From contig NC_080082.1 of the NCBI RefSeq assembly GCF_949987535.1, positions 46,665,374 to 46,729,373 on the forward strand: a DNA stretch of 64,000 nt, written 5' to 3'. The notes beneath the pieces are model-generated. The model saw only the letters and a program-made list of their open reading frames with translations, was not told where the DNA came from and did not search any database. This document shows, piece by piece, positions 33,884-44,379 of the stretch. Both the position numbers and the translations under genes were made by a program. Source of the stretch: Balaenoptera acutorostrata (lineage: Eukaryota > Chordata > Mammalia > Artiodactyla > Balaenopteridae). Each line of letters starts with the position of its first letter. Position 1 is the stretch's first letter.

Positions 33884-33912
33884 GGAAGGAAGGAAGGAAG
33901 AAAGAAAGAAAA
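33668..33912. repeat. Long GA-rich (GAAA/GGAA/GAGA)n microsatellite
   Basis: About 245 bp of almost pure purine: GAGAAAGA units, then (GAAA)n, (GGAA)n, mixed units, (GA)n near 33854-33878 and (GGAA)n again. It creates artefact frames rich in K/R/E on the plus strand and in S/F/L on the minus strand (33417-34007, 196 codons), which are not genes. Expected to be highly length-polymorphic. Confidence 0.97.
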
Positions 33913-34599
33913 GGCATCAACCCCCCAGGGACAGGAACGGTGATTGGAGTGCCTTGTCTGACACAAGGTAGACGGACACTGAATATTTGTTGTGTATTGT
34001 TTATCAAAACAGAGCTTAAGTGAGAAGAAAAACAAGAACTTTTAAAGGAAGTTTTTCTAGAGGGAGGTTCATGTTTCCCAATCGAGATACTGAGGCCCAG
34101 GGAGGAAGGGAAGTTTGCTGCAGTCTCTGAGCTTGTTCAACTCCAGGCTGTGGCCAAGCTGAGGTCCCTGAGCCCCAGGTAAAGGCCCCGCCCAGGGCCT
34201 CTCCCTGCTGGGGGCCTCCGGAAGGCTGCACCCTGCATCTGCTGGGGAAGCGTGTTAGGAGCAAGAGTCCCAGGACCAGGCCTTCAGGGCCTCGCACCAG
34301 GAGAGCAGAGCCCTTTCCTCCTGAACGTCCTCCGCTCTGTTGCTCCCTCTGGTCTCAGCAGCGGCCCCCCACATCTGCTCTCCTCTCTGGCTCCCAGAGC
34401 TCACCTGCTCACATGTTGCTGGATTGTGGGCACAATGAAGGCCAGACAGGTGTCACGTGAACGGCCGAGGCCCAAACACAGGAAGCGCTGCTGCCCGGCC
34501 TGGAGGGCCCCCACGAGCTGCCTTGCTTTTCAGCCCTTGTAGGAGCCAAGGAGGCTTTCGGCAATTCAGGAAAGTGGTGAACTCCCAGAGAGCCAACCT
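33913..34599. other. Unique DNA, no gene seen
   Basis: A weak reversed MIR core (GTTTCCCAATCGAGATACTGAGGCCCAG) lies near 34072-34099. The GC-rich part 34160-34560 holds overlapping frames on both strands with no recognisable domain. Confidence 0.4.
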
Positions 34600-34830
34600 C
34601 TCCCTTCCGGGCCCAGCTCAAATGTCACCTCTTCCCGGAAGACTTCACTCTTCCCCAGAATTTGTGAGGTGTACGCCCTCCTCTGGTGAGGCACCCCCTC
34701 CTCCGCGTCTCTGGACAGTTCTCGGTGCCACCCTTCCACAGCCCAATCATGCTCCTGTGTGGGGGACTGTGCCTTTCACCACAAGGATAAACCCCCGCAT
34801 CCACACGGCGCCTGGCTCTGAGGGCGCAGG
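34600..34830 (+). mobile_element. L2 LINE 3' fragment, sense
   Basis: GGCCCAGCTCAAATGTCACCTCTTCCCGGAAGACTTCACTC corresponds to L2 'CAGCTCAAATGTCACCTCCTCCAGGAAGCCTTCCCTGA'. The remainder is diverged and ends near GCGCCTGGCTCTGAGGG. Confidence 0.55.
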
Positions 34831-35999
34831 TCCTTGGGAACCACTCATGACAAGTGGACGAACCTCGCAGCATCTTTAAGGCCAAGCAAGCAAAAGGAGA
34901 CCAAAGAGATGCTCTTTGCGAGGCTCAGGGCCCACAGGGTGAAAGACCAGGAAGGCAAGGACAAGGGCCCCGAAAGGACTGCAGAGGGAGGACTCCCCCT
35001 TCCTGGGCCTCCAGACCCAGAAGCCCTTGCTCTGCCCTGGCATCGTGTCCCCCTTAGGTCAGACCCCATGTCCCACATTAGATAAAAAGCTGAAGAAGCA
35101 GATGTGAACAAGGGGAATAAGGGGAACAAACCTTTGCTTAAAATGTCCACCCCTGATAAAGGGAAAGGCTATTTAATCAACCCCTTGTTTGACCCAGAGT
35201 GTGGAACTTGTTCGTCTGGACCCAAGCATGTAGACACTGCTGAAAAGCAGCAGTCACGCCTGAAGGGCTGGCCCGGGTCAGGTCTCAGGAGGCCGAGGGA
35301 GGGCCAGGGAGACAGGACTAGGTTGTGGTGTCTACCCCAGGGTGTGTCTTCACAGCTCTTCCCTCCCCTTCCAGGCCTCTCCCCTCCTAACAGGCCGCTT
35401 GTCGGGGGCACAGGTGGGGTTTCCTGGGAGGCAGGCTCTAGAGAAGGAGTTGGTTAATGAGCATTCTTGGGATTCCCATGGAAGGCAAGGAAAGGAAGGA
35501 AGGAAGCAGGCCTGGGCAGGGGAGGAAGCTGAGCTGCAGGGCGTCCCATGCAAGGACTCAGCCAACATGGCGGACTGTTCTGAGGCCTTTACACCCCCCA
35601 CCTGGACCACTCAAGCCTGGGAAAGGGCTGAACCTTGGGCAGGGCTGGGATCTTCAATCCAGGCAATGCTCAACGGGGCTGACAGCTGAGGGCTGTCTGT
35701 TAGAGCCTCTCCAAGCAACTGGGGGAATATGTCCTCTAATCCTGAAGGGGGGGTCTGGGCAGCCCATCTTAGCATCCCCCACATACGGGTCTCAGCTGGG
35801 GTAGCAGGAGAGATGTCAGGCTTGGCAGGGAGAAGTGGCAAGGAATACAAATGGCAAACCAGTGTTAATTCTCCTGTTCATCCCCTCTTACCCCACCCGC
35901 GCATCATGCCTGGCTTAGGGAGGAGGGAAGTCAGGTGTCAAATTTAAGACTATTGTACTTGAATGACCCACATCTGACAAACACACACATCCAATCTGG
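34831..35999. other. Unique GC-rich DNA, no gene seen
   Basis: Many overlapping frames on both strands (34834-35085 +, 34845-35150 -, 35104-35457 +, 35342-35689 +, 35457-35804 +) without domains. GC-rich, CpG-poor. Purine-rich tract near 35480-35520. Confidence 0.4.
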
Positions 36000-36120
36000 A
36001 AGCCCTTCCTCCTCATTGTTCAGAAGGGAATTGAGGCCTGGAGAGGGGAAGTGTCTCAGGATCACATGTAAGTCAGGGTAGGTCCAGGAGGAGAGCCCAG
36101 GGATTCTGGCTCCCATGCCA
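36000..36120 (-). mobile_element. MIR SINE, antisense
   Basis: CTCATTGTTCAGAAGGGAATTGAGGCCTGGAGAGGGGAAGTGTCTCAGGATCACATG follows the reversed MIR core order, then a CCAGGGATTCTGGCTCCCATGCC end. Confidence 0.6.
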
Positions 36121-37439
36121 GGGTTGAGTTAAGACCATCTTCCAGCCTAAGCCTTGTAGAGGATGATGTTTCTCCCCACCCAACACTTCACATACAGACC
36201 CAACTTTCAGATTTCTTGCACTTTCACAAAACAATGCAAATCAATAAGCCTTCATGGAGTTCATATGGAATGCTCAGGACTGTCTCAGGTCACAGGGAGG
36301 CAAGAGAAAGAGGACTCAGGGCCGTAGCCTGCAGTCCAGGAGACAAGATGCATGGCCAACAAGCAATGCACCTGGCAGGACAGAAGAAAACTTCCATGGG
36401 AATATATTCACACCCCAGGGTTAAGTCTAAGCAATTCAGTGTGGGCCAGATGGGAGGCTGTGGATGAAGCTTGGGAATGGGCTTTTTGGCCCAACAGTAG
36501 TATAAGGGTCTCAAGAAAGATGTACAGGACAGAGGTATCATCCAGGGCAGGTGGTCCAGGCACCTCAGCCCCTCACCTCTCAGCCAAACTTGGGTTGGGC
36601 AGGGAAGTCACACTGAGGAAGGACAGAATTCTGTCAGATGGTCACTGGGGAGAGCCCCTGGGGAAAGGGGAAAGGCCATTCTCTTTGGAGTCCAATCAGT
36701 AAGTGGTCCAACTGGATGGCAGAGATTCCTTGATACTCCCCTGACACCCTGCAGGGGCCCTCAGAGGAGGAGGGTATGATCTATGAGGAAGCCACTCACT
36801 CCAGGCAGGCCCAGGCTTCAGAAAGAGACACCAGCGAAACAGAGGGAGGCCCTAGCTAGGGGACATCCACACCATAAACATCACAGTGGCTGCAGTCCTG
36901 GGACTCCTGGAGGAATGGAAGCCACTAGAGATTAGAGTTCGTGACAGAAAGGGAAAATGGGGAGACTCTCCAGGGATGTCTGGTCTTGACCACCATCAGG
37001 GTCACCCAATCCAGGCAGGCACCTTCTCCAGGCTGCTGCGGAGGTGGGCAGCACATGGGTGCTCACAAGTGGGGAGCAGGCCAGCAGCAGCCCAGGGTCA
37101 TGTCCAAGTCCAGACGTTGCACTAAGTGAGATTCCCCCCTAGCTGCTTTCTCAGAGCTCTATCCCATCTTCTGGGGAAAATTTAGAGCAACAACTGCGGT
37201 CTCCACTACCACATTAGTGATTAAACTCAACAGCTGGGTTAGCCTCGTTTAGGGGGAAAAATGATTCTAACTGGATGAACATTGGACCACGGAGTCCACG
37301 ATTACAAGGACACCAGGGACTATTGCTGGGTCCCTGGGCTCTCCCTCCACAAGCAGCTGCCCTGGGTGGTAGTCATTAGGGCTAGCGATGCACCTTTCTG
37401 AGGATAGGCAAGAATGTGTGACCTAGTTTGTTAACGGAA
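36121..37439. other. Unique DNA, no gene seen
   Basis: Mixed sequence. Frames at 36216-36467 (+), 36290-36541 (-), 36352-36702 (+) and 36886-37125 (+) have no recognisable domains. No confident repeat. Confidence 0.4.
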
Positions 37440-37710
37440 AGTGATGGAAGTTGCCTGTGTCACTCCCAGAACTGACGCCTTTAAGACAGTGGGTAATTTG
37501 CCACCTGCCCTTCTCAATGACATGGGAACCAGCAGCACTCCAGATGGTGGATCGTCTGTCAACCTGAGACTGCTAACGCGCATGATGAGAAGTAAATTCC
37601 TTCCATTGACTTAAGATGCACATATGGCCAGAGGGAGAAATTATTTTAAAATTGTGAATTTTCAGAGCTGTCAGTTGCTGCAGCACAACCTCTCCTATCC
37701 AGACTGATAG
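37440..37710. promoter_or_regulatory. Possible conserved non-coding element
   Basis: Unique AT-leaning block with GCTAACGCGCATGATGAG (37571-37588), CCATTGACTTAAGATGCACATATGG (37604-37628) and AATTATTTTAAAATTG. Retained CpGs in the middle. Composition-based only. Confidence 0.22.
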
Positions 37711-37721
37711 CACCGTATAGC

Positions 37722-38240
37722 TTAAAGCTCTTCAATGCATTCCTTCACAGCTCTAATACAATCCCAAAGCCTCACCATGACCTGTAAGGTTCTACACTAC
37801 CTGGTTTCTGCCTCCCTCCCAACCTCATCTTCCACTGGTCCCACCTTGCTCACCTGTTCCAGCTATAACGGCCTTCTGTCTGTTCCCCAAACAAGCCAAA
37901 CACAATCCTCCCAGAAAGACTTGGCACTTACTGTTATCTGCCCCTGGAATAACCTTCTCCCAGACCCTCAACCCTGAGTGGATTCAGATCCACTCAGATA
38001 CCCCCTTCTTAGAGGGCTCTTGTCTGACTACTGTCTTAAAGAAGTCCAGTCACTCTGTATCCTATGACTCTCCTTGCATTTTCTTCTGAGCATTTATTAC
38101 TTTCTGAAATTCTTGGTCTCTGTTTATGTTTGTCTTCTCCCCTAAAATATGAGACAGGAATGTTAACCGATTATGGTACCTAGTACAGAGTTTGGTACAC
38201 AGTAAGAGTTCAGTAAACATTTAATGAGTGGATGAATATG
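37722..38240 (+). mobile_element. L2 LINE 3' region, sense
   Basis: Long, well-ordered L2: CTCTTCAATGCATTCCTTC, GACCTGTAAGGTTCTACACTACCTGGTTTCTGCC, TGGCACTTACTGTTATCTGCCCCTGGAATAACC, GGGCTCTTGTCTGACTAC, AAATATGAGACAGGAATG and the end AGAGTTCAGTAAACATTTAATGAGTGGATG. Confidence 0.85.
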
Positions 38241-39259
38241 CAAACCAGTGAAATTCATTGCCTCATGGATCGGATCCAAGACAGGGGTTAAATGAATAGC
38301 ATTCATTTTTACAAACAGATAACGACTCAGCCCAGAAATCCAGCAGAGCTAGCCCTACTCGGTTCCTGGCAGGGAGACTCCTATCCGATTTGGAGCAATG
38401 ACCATTCCCTCCCAGATTTAGGCACTGGATTCACCATGATAAATGGCCCAAGCTCCTCGTTGCATTTAATGGCAAACCCTGATCCAAGTGGAACTGCAGC
38501 CAGGTGGCTCGTGGGAGCCCTGGAATACGACTTCCAGATAGACCACAAAACCTGGAGAAGCCAACACCATTCCAGATGCATTAACTCATAATCCCCAGGA
38601 AGTACACACTTCTGGTGAGGGAAGGGGAGGCTCCCCCACCACAAGCACTAATAGCCATGGTTAATCCTCATCCCAGTGAAAGATTCTTGCCCAGGCGTCC
38701 AGGGAAGCTTCATCAACGTCAGCACGAGGGCCCAATGCAGAGGGAGACAGTTGCCCTGAGAGCAGCCATCTGAGTTTATGGATTGCGCGTGATTGTCCTC
38801 CAGCATCTGGGAGCCACCCAGCTTAGCCCACCTGCCTGTTCTCAGTATCCAGAGGAAGGTGACTGTCTCTGCATCTCGAGCTCCAGCCTTTATCCTCTGT
38901 AGGGATACAGCAGGCTGCGGCGCTACCCCTAAAATGAATAGGATGGGATCCAGACAGTCCGAGATGCCCATTGAGCCAATGGACTGCTTTTATCCTGCCA
39001 AGCACATCATCTCCTGAGCGCCGGTGCCCCCTCCCCACTGCACCCACAGCTCCTTTTATCTCCTGCTCTCTTTCTTCCCCAAGCCTTTGACGGAGAACAC
39101 CCTCCGGGTCCTGGAATAGAGCCTCTGCTTTCTGTTCCTCTCTGTCTTAGCGGTGCTGGGGATTCCTCAGGCTCACAAATTCACCATCTCCCCTCTTGTG
39201 ACTGCTTCTAAACTCCAGCCCAAGTCTTTTCTTCTCAGCTACTTCTGGAGGGTCAGAGT
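38241..39259. other. Unique DNA, no gene seen
   Basis: Mixed DNA. The frame 38292-38591 (+, 99 codons) lies opposite 38381-38644 (-), and neither has a known domain. The part 38290-38600 is repeat-free and could be constrained, but I see no specific motif cluster. Confidence 0.4.
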
Positions 39260-39261
39260 AG

Positions 39262-39400
39262 TGGTTCTCAAACAGCAATCCATGGACTAATGTCTATTCT
39301 TGGTAAAATAAATAAATACATACCAGCTAAGGAATAACTATTTTTATTAAGCTAAATTTTATTCACTTCAAAGGACTATCATGAGATAGGTTCTTATTAG
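39262..39400 (+). mobile_element. Possible hAT (Charlie/MER5-like) DNA transposon end
   Basis: Begins AGTGGTTCTCAAAC, the common terminal inverted-repeat start of Charlie/MER5-type hAT elements, followed by an AT-rich body. The opposite terminus was not found, so this is a fragment at best. Confidence 0.35.
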
Positions 39401-40339
39401 AGAAGATTTTCTTTTTTTATCTTCAGCAAAATTGACATGGTTTCTATTTATTTATTTTCAGGTAGTTACCTGGCCAAATAAAAAGTTGGTGACCTCAAAT
39501 TGGTCTCACAATTTTTATAACGTCTACCTGCCTGGGAAGCACAGAAGCCCGAAAACATGCAGGTCACAGGGCGTCCCTCCCTACCTGCCATCTTTCTACC
39601 TGGAGTACCTGATGCAGAAATGCTCACGGTCACCTTTCCCATGTCCCAAATCCCATAAATGAGTTCTCTCAGCAATTCTGTCCTCATCAAAGGCACCTTT
39701 ACCCTCCTGACCCCTGGACTCTCCAGTTAGAACTTTCTTAGGTTCTCCCTTCGTTTAACGGACCCCATTCTTTTTCCTCCACCTCTTTGGGCTCCATTTC
39801 TTTCTCTCCATGTCACTGCCGAACCCATGATTCAGGGACCCAGCATCTCACACTAAAATTGGAGCAGAGCCTCCAACTCTTCTGGGCCAGTGTGTTTCTC
39901 AATCCACCCTAAAGCACCATGCACAAGCTAGCACGCTAGTCTTGGGCAAAGAGTGCCTTAGTCTAAAAGTCACAGACTGGAGGCCATGGGGCTGTGCCCA
40001 GCAGGACACATATTAGATATAAAAGAGAGGGTTTTTCTCTTTTATGGGGGGTCAACATTTGCATATGTACATATCAGAAGACCTGACGATGCTGGGTTTG
40101 CCATCTTGCATGCCAACACTTCTCTGGAGCCAAGGAAGGTATCCCCTTCTGTGTGACTGGCCCACCCGGGTTTGTCCCAAGCCCTGCCACTCCCCACTGG
40201 GTACACCCGGCCCGCCCCGTTCATGAATGTTACTTGCCATTTGTCTGAAGGCACTCGTGTTGCAGCCCCTCCACGAGTCCCATCACCCTGCTTTTCAAGG
40301 AATTTAAGCTCATACGTTCTGCACAGAACTGAAAAACAA
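39401..40339. other. Unique DNA, no gene seen
   Basis: AT-rich at 39410-39520, otherwise mixed. Short inverted AAAAGAGAGGGTTTTTCTCTTTTA near 40021-40044 could form a small hairpin. No gene recognised. Confidence 0.4.
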
Positions 40340-40344
40340 CTATT

Positions 40345-40505
40345 AAGTGAGGAGACGGCAGTTAAGCTCCATCTGTGCTTTAGGGAGACACAGAGAGCCC
40401 TCCGCTTTGGTTTCCCTGTCTGCGGAATATGGGGCTATGACCTTTGCATCTGGAGTCCGATGAGACACAATGAAGACGTACATTTTGGTTTGAATGCTGT
40501 GAGCT
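40345..40505 (+). mobile_element. MIR SINE fragment, sense
   Basis: TTTCCCTGTCTGCGGAATATGGGGCTATGACC, then GATGAGACACAATGAAGACGTACATTTTGG, follows the MIR order 'TTTCCTCATCTGTAAAATGGGGATAAT...ATGAGATAATGCATGTAAAG'. Confidence 0.5.
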
Positions 40506-40639
40506 CCTTGGAGAGCAGGTAACATCAAAATTCAAGGTGTTATTATTAGAGGGTAAGAAGTTTTGTTCTATGCTAATTGAACTCACACCTTACCACTTTG
40601 CACACAGGGAAGAGGCAGCATGACAGTGTGATATGCTTC

Positions 40640-40812
40640 CGAGCAAGAAGAGTTCTGCCTGTGAGCGCAAGACAGGCTGACTCGGCCGCCTCGCCTGCCG
40701 TGACGTGCCTGTAGACCTGCCTCCCGCTCCCCACCTCGCATCCAGCCCGGTCTCCCGCTGCTTTCAGGATGCGGCGCTTGGCTCCGCACGGAGCGTTGAC
40801 TGTTCTCTGAAC
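40640..40812. promoter_or_regulatory. Small CpG-dense patch
   Basis: By my hand count there are about 17 CpGs in roughly 170 bp, clustered at 40640-40710 and 40725-40800, in a window that is otherwise strongly CpG-depleted. GC is about 60%. It is not a repeat I recognise, so CpG density is not due to a young SINE. It could be a weak CpG-island promoter, an enhancer or a constrained element. No TATA box or exon is apparent. Confidence 0.35.
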
Positions 40813-41679
40813 CTGTGAAGAAGCTGTCAAGCTGAGGTCAGGCAGGTGAAGATTCAGGAAGGCAGCCCACAAAGTTTCCCTGCCACTGGGCTGCCACCAC
40901 TTATAGAAACACCGGCAGGACGCAAGTGAGAAAACAGATCTTTCTTTCGCGATGGCTTTAGCTCTCCTCTGGGGGTGCAGACGTGGTCTTCCTCTGCTAC
41001 CAGGAGGCTGTGACAGGGCTGGCTCTGAGGAGGCAGAGGGCCCGCCGAGGGAGAGTGGGCGCCGGCACTACTGATTTGGTGGCCCTGGCGTAAGGGCCAA
41101 TTGCGGGAGAAACATCATTTTATCCTGCTTTTTTTCCAGGGCCAAAGAAGAGACTATCCATGGAAGGTAATGGAGCTGTCACCGAGGAGAGAGAAGTGGA
41201 AATTCACGGCTCTCTTGTGAGCCAAAGACATCTGTGTTATTGCACCCTAAGCCAATAGTTTTTAAAACAAAGTCATAAAACAAGCTACTGTATATAAAAG
41301 AGGTGGAAGTTACACAGGGCTCCCCTCACACTGTGTGGGCTTCCAAAAAGAAACAAACCTTAAAAAAAAAAAAAAAGGCCAGGATGACGATGAGTGACGA
41401 CAGGACACAGCCCTGGGGTAGAGGTTGGAGCTGAGAAGCTGGGCCCTCCAGGGCTGCTGCTTCCCTCCAGAAGGAAAGGGTCTGTTTGCACTTCAGGGCA
41501 GAGAGACACAGCGGTGCCTGAGAGAAGGCACGAGGTGGCAGGGACAATGAGGGACAGGAAAGGTGCACAGCCCTGTGCCGCCATTGTCACAAGCCCTGGA
41601 GATGTCACTCTTAGACAGGAGCGTCCCTGGAGATGTGACCACCGTGTGCACCTCTGCTGCGCACCAGCACCCTCCCGGA
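40813..41679. other. Unique DNA, no gene supported
   Basis: Continues some CpG density to about 41070. A 40-codon frame starts at an ATG in fair context (40952) and stops at 41072-41074, with no recognised product. A 15-A run lies near 41362-41376. Frames at 41360-41800 (-) and 41394-41735 (+) overlap each other and lack domains. Confidence 0.4.
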
Positions 41680-41810
41680 CTTTCACAAACATCCACCCGG
41701 TCAATTTCCAAACCAGTGTCCTCATTTTCAGATGAAAAAATGTCAGCTTGGAGGGATCACTTGGTTGGCCAATGTCACGGTGCGGGGCTACCGACCTCAA
41801 ATTCAGTGTC
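41680..41810 (-). mobile_element. MIR SINE fragment, antisense
   Basis: Reversed MIR core: CAGTGTCCTCATTTTCAGATGAAAAAATGTCAGC, then a GGGATCACTTGGTTGGCCAATGTCACGGTG stretch in place of 'AACTTGCCCAAGGTCACACAG'. Confidence 0.6.
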
Positions 41811-42288
41811 TTTTTTTTTTCTTTTTAATAACTCCTTCTTTTTCCATCTTCTTTGTCAAGATAGGTCTGACTATTTCTAAAGCCCATCCTCCTCCAAAGT
41901 GCGTGTGTACCGATCCAGTAGAAAACCACGAGAGGCACTGATGTGCATTGTCTGTTAGCAGGGCCTGCTGAGCTCTTGTCTACAGCCTGCTGGCTTGACT
42001 AGGAAGCCTTCAGCAAATGGACCAACTATCCAGATGGTGAGTTGTCCTCATGGCTTGTTTCTAAGGGGTACAGTTTGGGCCTTAGAATCACAGAATTCAG
42101 AGTTGGAGGAGGCTTAATGTAGCCTCCCCTGAGCATGAGGGTCTGCCCCTGATGCTCTGAGAGGTGATGATCCAGGTCCTGTGTCCTAGAGAGTGCACAG
42201 AGCCTGCCCGCACAGACCCTGTGAAAGGCTCCGGCCACCCTTTTGTACCAGCTAATTCCACCCAGTGACCTGCGTCTGGATGAACATC
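41811..42288. other. Unique DNA, no gene seen
   Basis: A T-rich run at about 41810-41825 is followed by mixed sequence. The part 42080-42150 weakly resembles reversed MIR3 ('AGAATCACAGAATTCAGAGTTGGA'). Confidence 0.35.
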
Positions 42289-42307
42289 AGAAATGCAACA
42301 ATCCATA
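42289..42307. repeat. Left target-site duplication of twin-primed L1
   Basis: AGAAATGCAACAATCCATA, matching 43091-43109 at 18 of 19 positions (C to T difference near the end). Confidence 0.92.
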
Positions 42308-42675
42308 TATATGTGTTAGCATACGGTATTTGTTTTCCTCTTTCTGACTTACTTCCCTCTGTATGACAGACTCTGTGTCCATCCACCTCACTACAAATAT
42401 CTCAATTTCGTATCTTTTTATGGCTGAGTAATATTCCATTGTATATATGTGCCACATCTTCTTTATCCATTCATCCGATGATGGACACTTAGGTTGCTTC
42501 CACGTCCTGGCTATTGTAAATAGAGCTGCAATGAACATTGTGGTACATGACTCTTTTTGAATTATGGTTTTCTCAGGGTATATGCCCAGTAGTGGGATTG
42601 CTGGCTCGTATGGTAGTTCTATTTTTAGGTTTTTAAGGAACCTCCATACTGCTCTCCATAGTGGCTGTATCAATT
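42308..42675 (-). pseudogene. LINE-1 ORF2 C-terminal fragment (inverted segment)
   Basis: Minus-strand translation keeps an uninterrupted L1 ORF2p C-terminal region of about 120 residues, including the hallmark WIKKMWHIYTMEYYSAIK and the preceding motif [10 protein letters not shown]. In full L1s this lies after the reverse-transcriptase domain of a protein of about 1,275 residues. The longer 206-codon frame that contains it (42287-42907) starts in the sense 3' UTR and is chimeric, so it is not a real protein. The open frame and low divergence indicate a young insertion. Not functional: endonuclease and RT are absent. Confidence 0.9.
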
Positions 42676-43090
42676 TATGGAATCTAAGAAAAAAAAAAAA
42701 AAAGGTCGTGAAGAACCTAGGGGCAGGACAGGAATAAAGACACAGACCTACTAGAGAATGGACTTGAGGACACGGGGAGGGGGAAGGGTAAGCTGGGACA
42801 AAGTGAGAGAGTGGCATGGACATATATACGCTACCAAATGTAAAACCGATAGCTAGTGGGAAGCAGCCGCATAGCACAGAGAGGTCAGCTCGGTGCTTTA
42901 TGACCACCTAGAGGGGTGGGATAGGGAGGGTGGGAGGGAGGGAGACGCAAGAAGGAAGAGATATGGGGATATATGTATATGTATAGCTGATTCACTTTGT
43001 TATAAAGCAGAAACTAACACACCATTGTAAAGCAATTATACTCCAATAAAGATGTTTTAAAAAAATTGATTAATTAATTAAAAAAAAAAA
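42308..43090 (+). mobile_element. Young LINE-1 with 5' inversion (twin-primed insertion)
   Basis: A 783-bp L1 insertion made of two parts in opposite directions. 42308-42675 is the end of ORF2 in antisense. 42676-43090 is the sense 3' UTR with an AATAAA signal at 43045-43050 and an A-rich tail. The segments are adjacent in the intact L1: the antisense part ends (minus strand) at the ...ACACATATATA point where the sense part begins TGGAATCTAAG. A 19-bp target duplication flanks the whole (42289-42307 and 43091-43109, one mismatch). This is the signature of twin priming during target-primed reverse transcription. Confidence 0.92.
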
Positions 43091-43109
43091 AGAAATGCAA
43101 CAATCTATA
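43091..43109. repeat. Right target-site duplication of twin-primed L1
   Basis: AGAAATGCAACAATCTATA, directly after the A-rich tail of the L1. Partner of 42289-42307. Confidence 0.92.
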
Positions 43110-43110
43110 G

Positions 43111-43554
43111 ACTGGCCAGTGACATCTGACCCAGCATAAAAAGATGAGGTGAGCTAACATCCTTTGAGGAATGGGAGTAGGAAAAATGTTGGAGGGCGGG
43201 GGCAGGGACTGCCCATTAACAGGCTGGTTTTAGGGAGTTAGGTCTGGTTAAAGCCAGAGCCATAGTGACAAGCCAAAACCCATTTCAACTGAAGTTCTGA
43301 GGAGCAGAAACTTTGAGAAGGAAAAGAAGCCAGTGGGATGCAGAGTAGAATGCAGGAGACCAGTGAAGTACAGCTGACTCAGTCTAGAGGGGACTCCCCA
43401 GGGTCACTAGGGTTGTCTGAGCCCAGCTAAGGTCAGTATGAGTGGGACCTGGGTGGCTTCATACAGTTGCACAGGTTGTGCACTTCACAGAAAATGACTT
43501 GGGCTCCTCCTCTGGTGGTGGCACCAAGGGATCTCTGCCTGATTTCCAGGACCC
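43111..43554. other. Unique DNA, no gene seen
   Basis: Mixed sequence. Nothing recognised. Confidence 0.4.
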
Positions 43555-43745
43555 AGGGCTACACACTGGAGAACTGTGTTTGAGCCCCTAACTCTGCCTC
43601 TAACTGGGTGACTTTTGGTGAAGTCTGGCCACTCTTAGGGCTCAGTATTCTCCATCTATGAAATGGAATAGCAATGCCAATCCCACCTACTTCAATGTGG
43701 TCGGGAAGAAAAGAGGAGATTGCAGATGAGAAAGGGCTTGCAAAG
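43555..43745 (+). mobile_element. MIR SINE, sense
   Basis: GTGTTTGAGCCCCTAACTCTGCCTCTAACTGGGTGACTTTTGG, then CTCAGTATTCTCCATCTATGAAATGGAATAG, then GAGAAAGGGCTTGCAAAGAG, in MIR order. Confidence 0.72.
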
Positions 43746-44379
43746 AGATTTTTTTAAAACATGCAACTATAAGAACGTCCTTTCTCTTAAAAAAAATCAT
43801 CTGTGATGATAGTTCAGACAGGAAATGAGTGGAATGAGTCTCCTGGGAAGAGGGTGGACACAGCTCATAGGAGACAAGCTTCTTCCCTGGCATCAGGACA
43901 AGTGGTACAGTAGACACTGTGGTGCCCCACCCACTCCCCAGGGTACCGGCTCTCAGTGCCCCTTCTCTGCAGAACTGCCCTTTACCATGGGAGCTACCCC
44001 CCGGGAAGCTGTGTGCCCTGTCTCCCATCACCATGGCAGCCACGACCACTGCCTGACTAATATAAAAGGCCAGGCATTGGCCTTCAGTTGTGGTTTACAC
44101 TCCAGAACCCTCTCCCCATGGATCCAAGACTAGACCATCCCTGAGACCCTATCTTGCTGGGATCTTCCTCCTGCTCTATCCTGCACCCTCTGTCTCCTAC
44201 AGGCTTCAGCTCAGAATGCTCCCTCAGGAGCCATTTTCACAGGAACCCCTGGCTCAGGCTCTGCGTTTGGAGAGCCTAGCTCAGAGCAGCAGTGGGCTGG
44301 GAACTGAGCCTATGAGTCAAATCCTTATGCAGTGAGAATCCTGCTCACGGCTCAGCCACCGTGCAGGGCTATGGGGTAG
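43746..44379. other. Unique DNA, no gene seen
   Basis: Frames at 43687-44049 (-), 43825-44133 (+) and 44090-44335 (+) overlap one another and have no domains. Confidence 0.4.

Noticed and set aside
33650..33971. K/R/E-rich plus-strand frames
   Set aside because: Artefacts of the same purine microsatellite and the L2 tail.
33417..34007. 196-codon minus-strand frame rich in S, F and L
   Set aside because: Most of it is the translation of the GA-rich microsatellite at 33668-33912.
42287..42907. 206-codon minus-strand frame as an intact gene
   Set aside because: It is chimeric: its first part is reversed L1 3' UTR and only the C-terminal part is L1 ORF2, joined by the twin-priming inversion.
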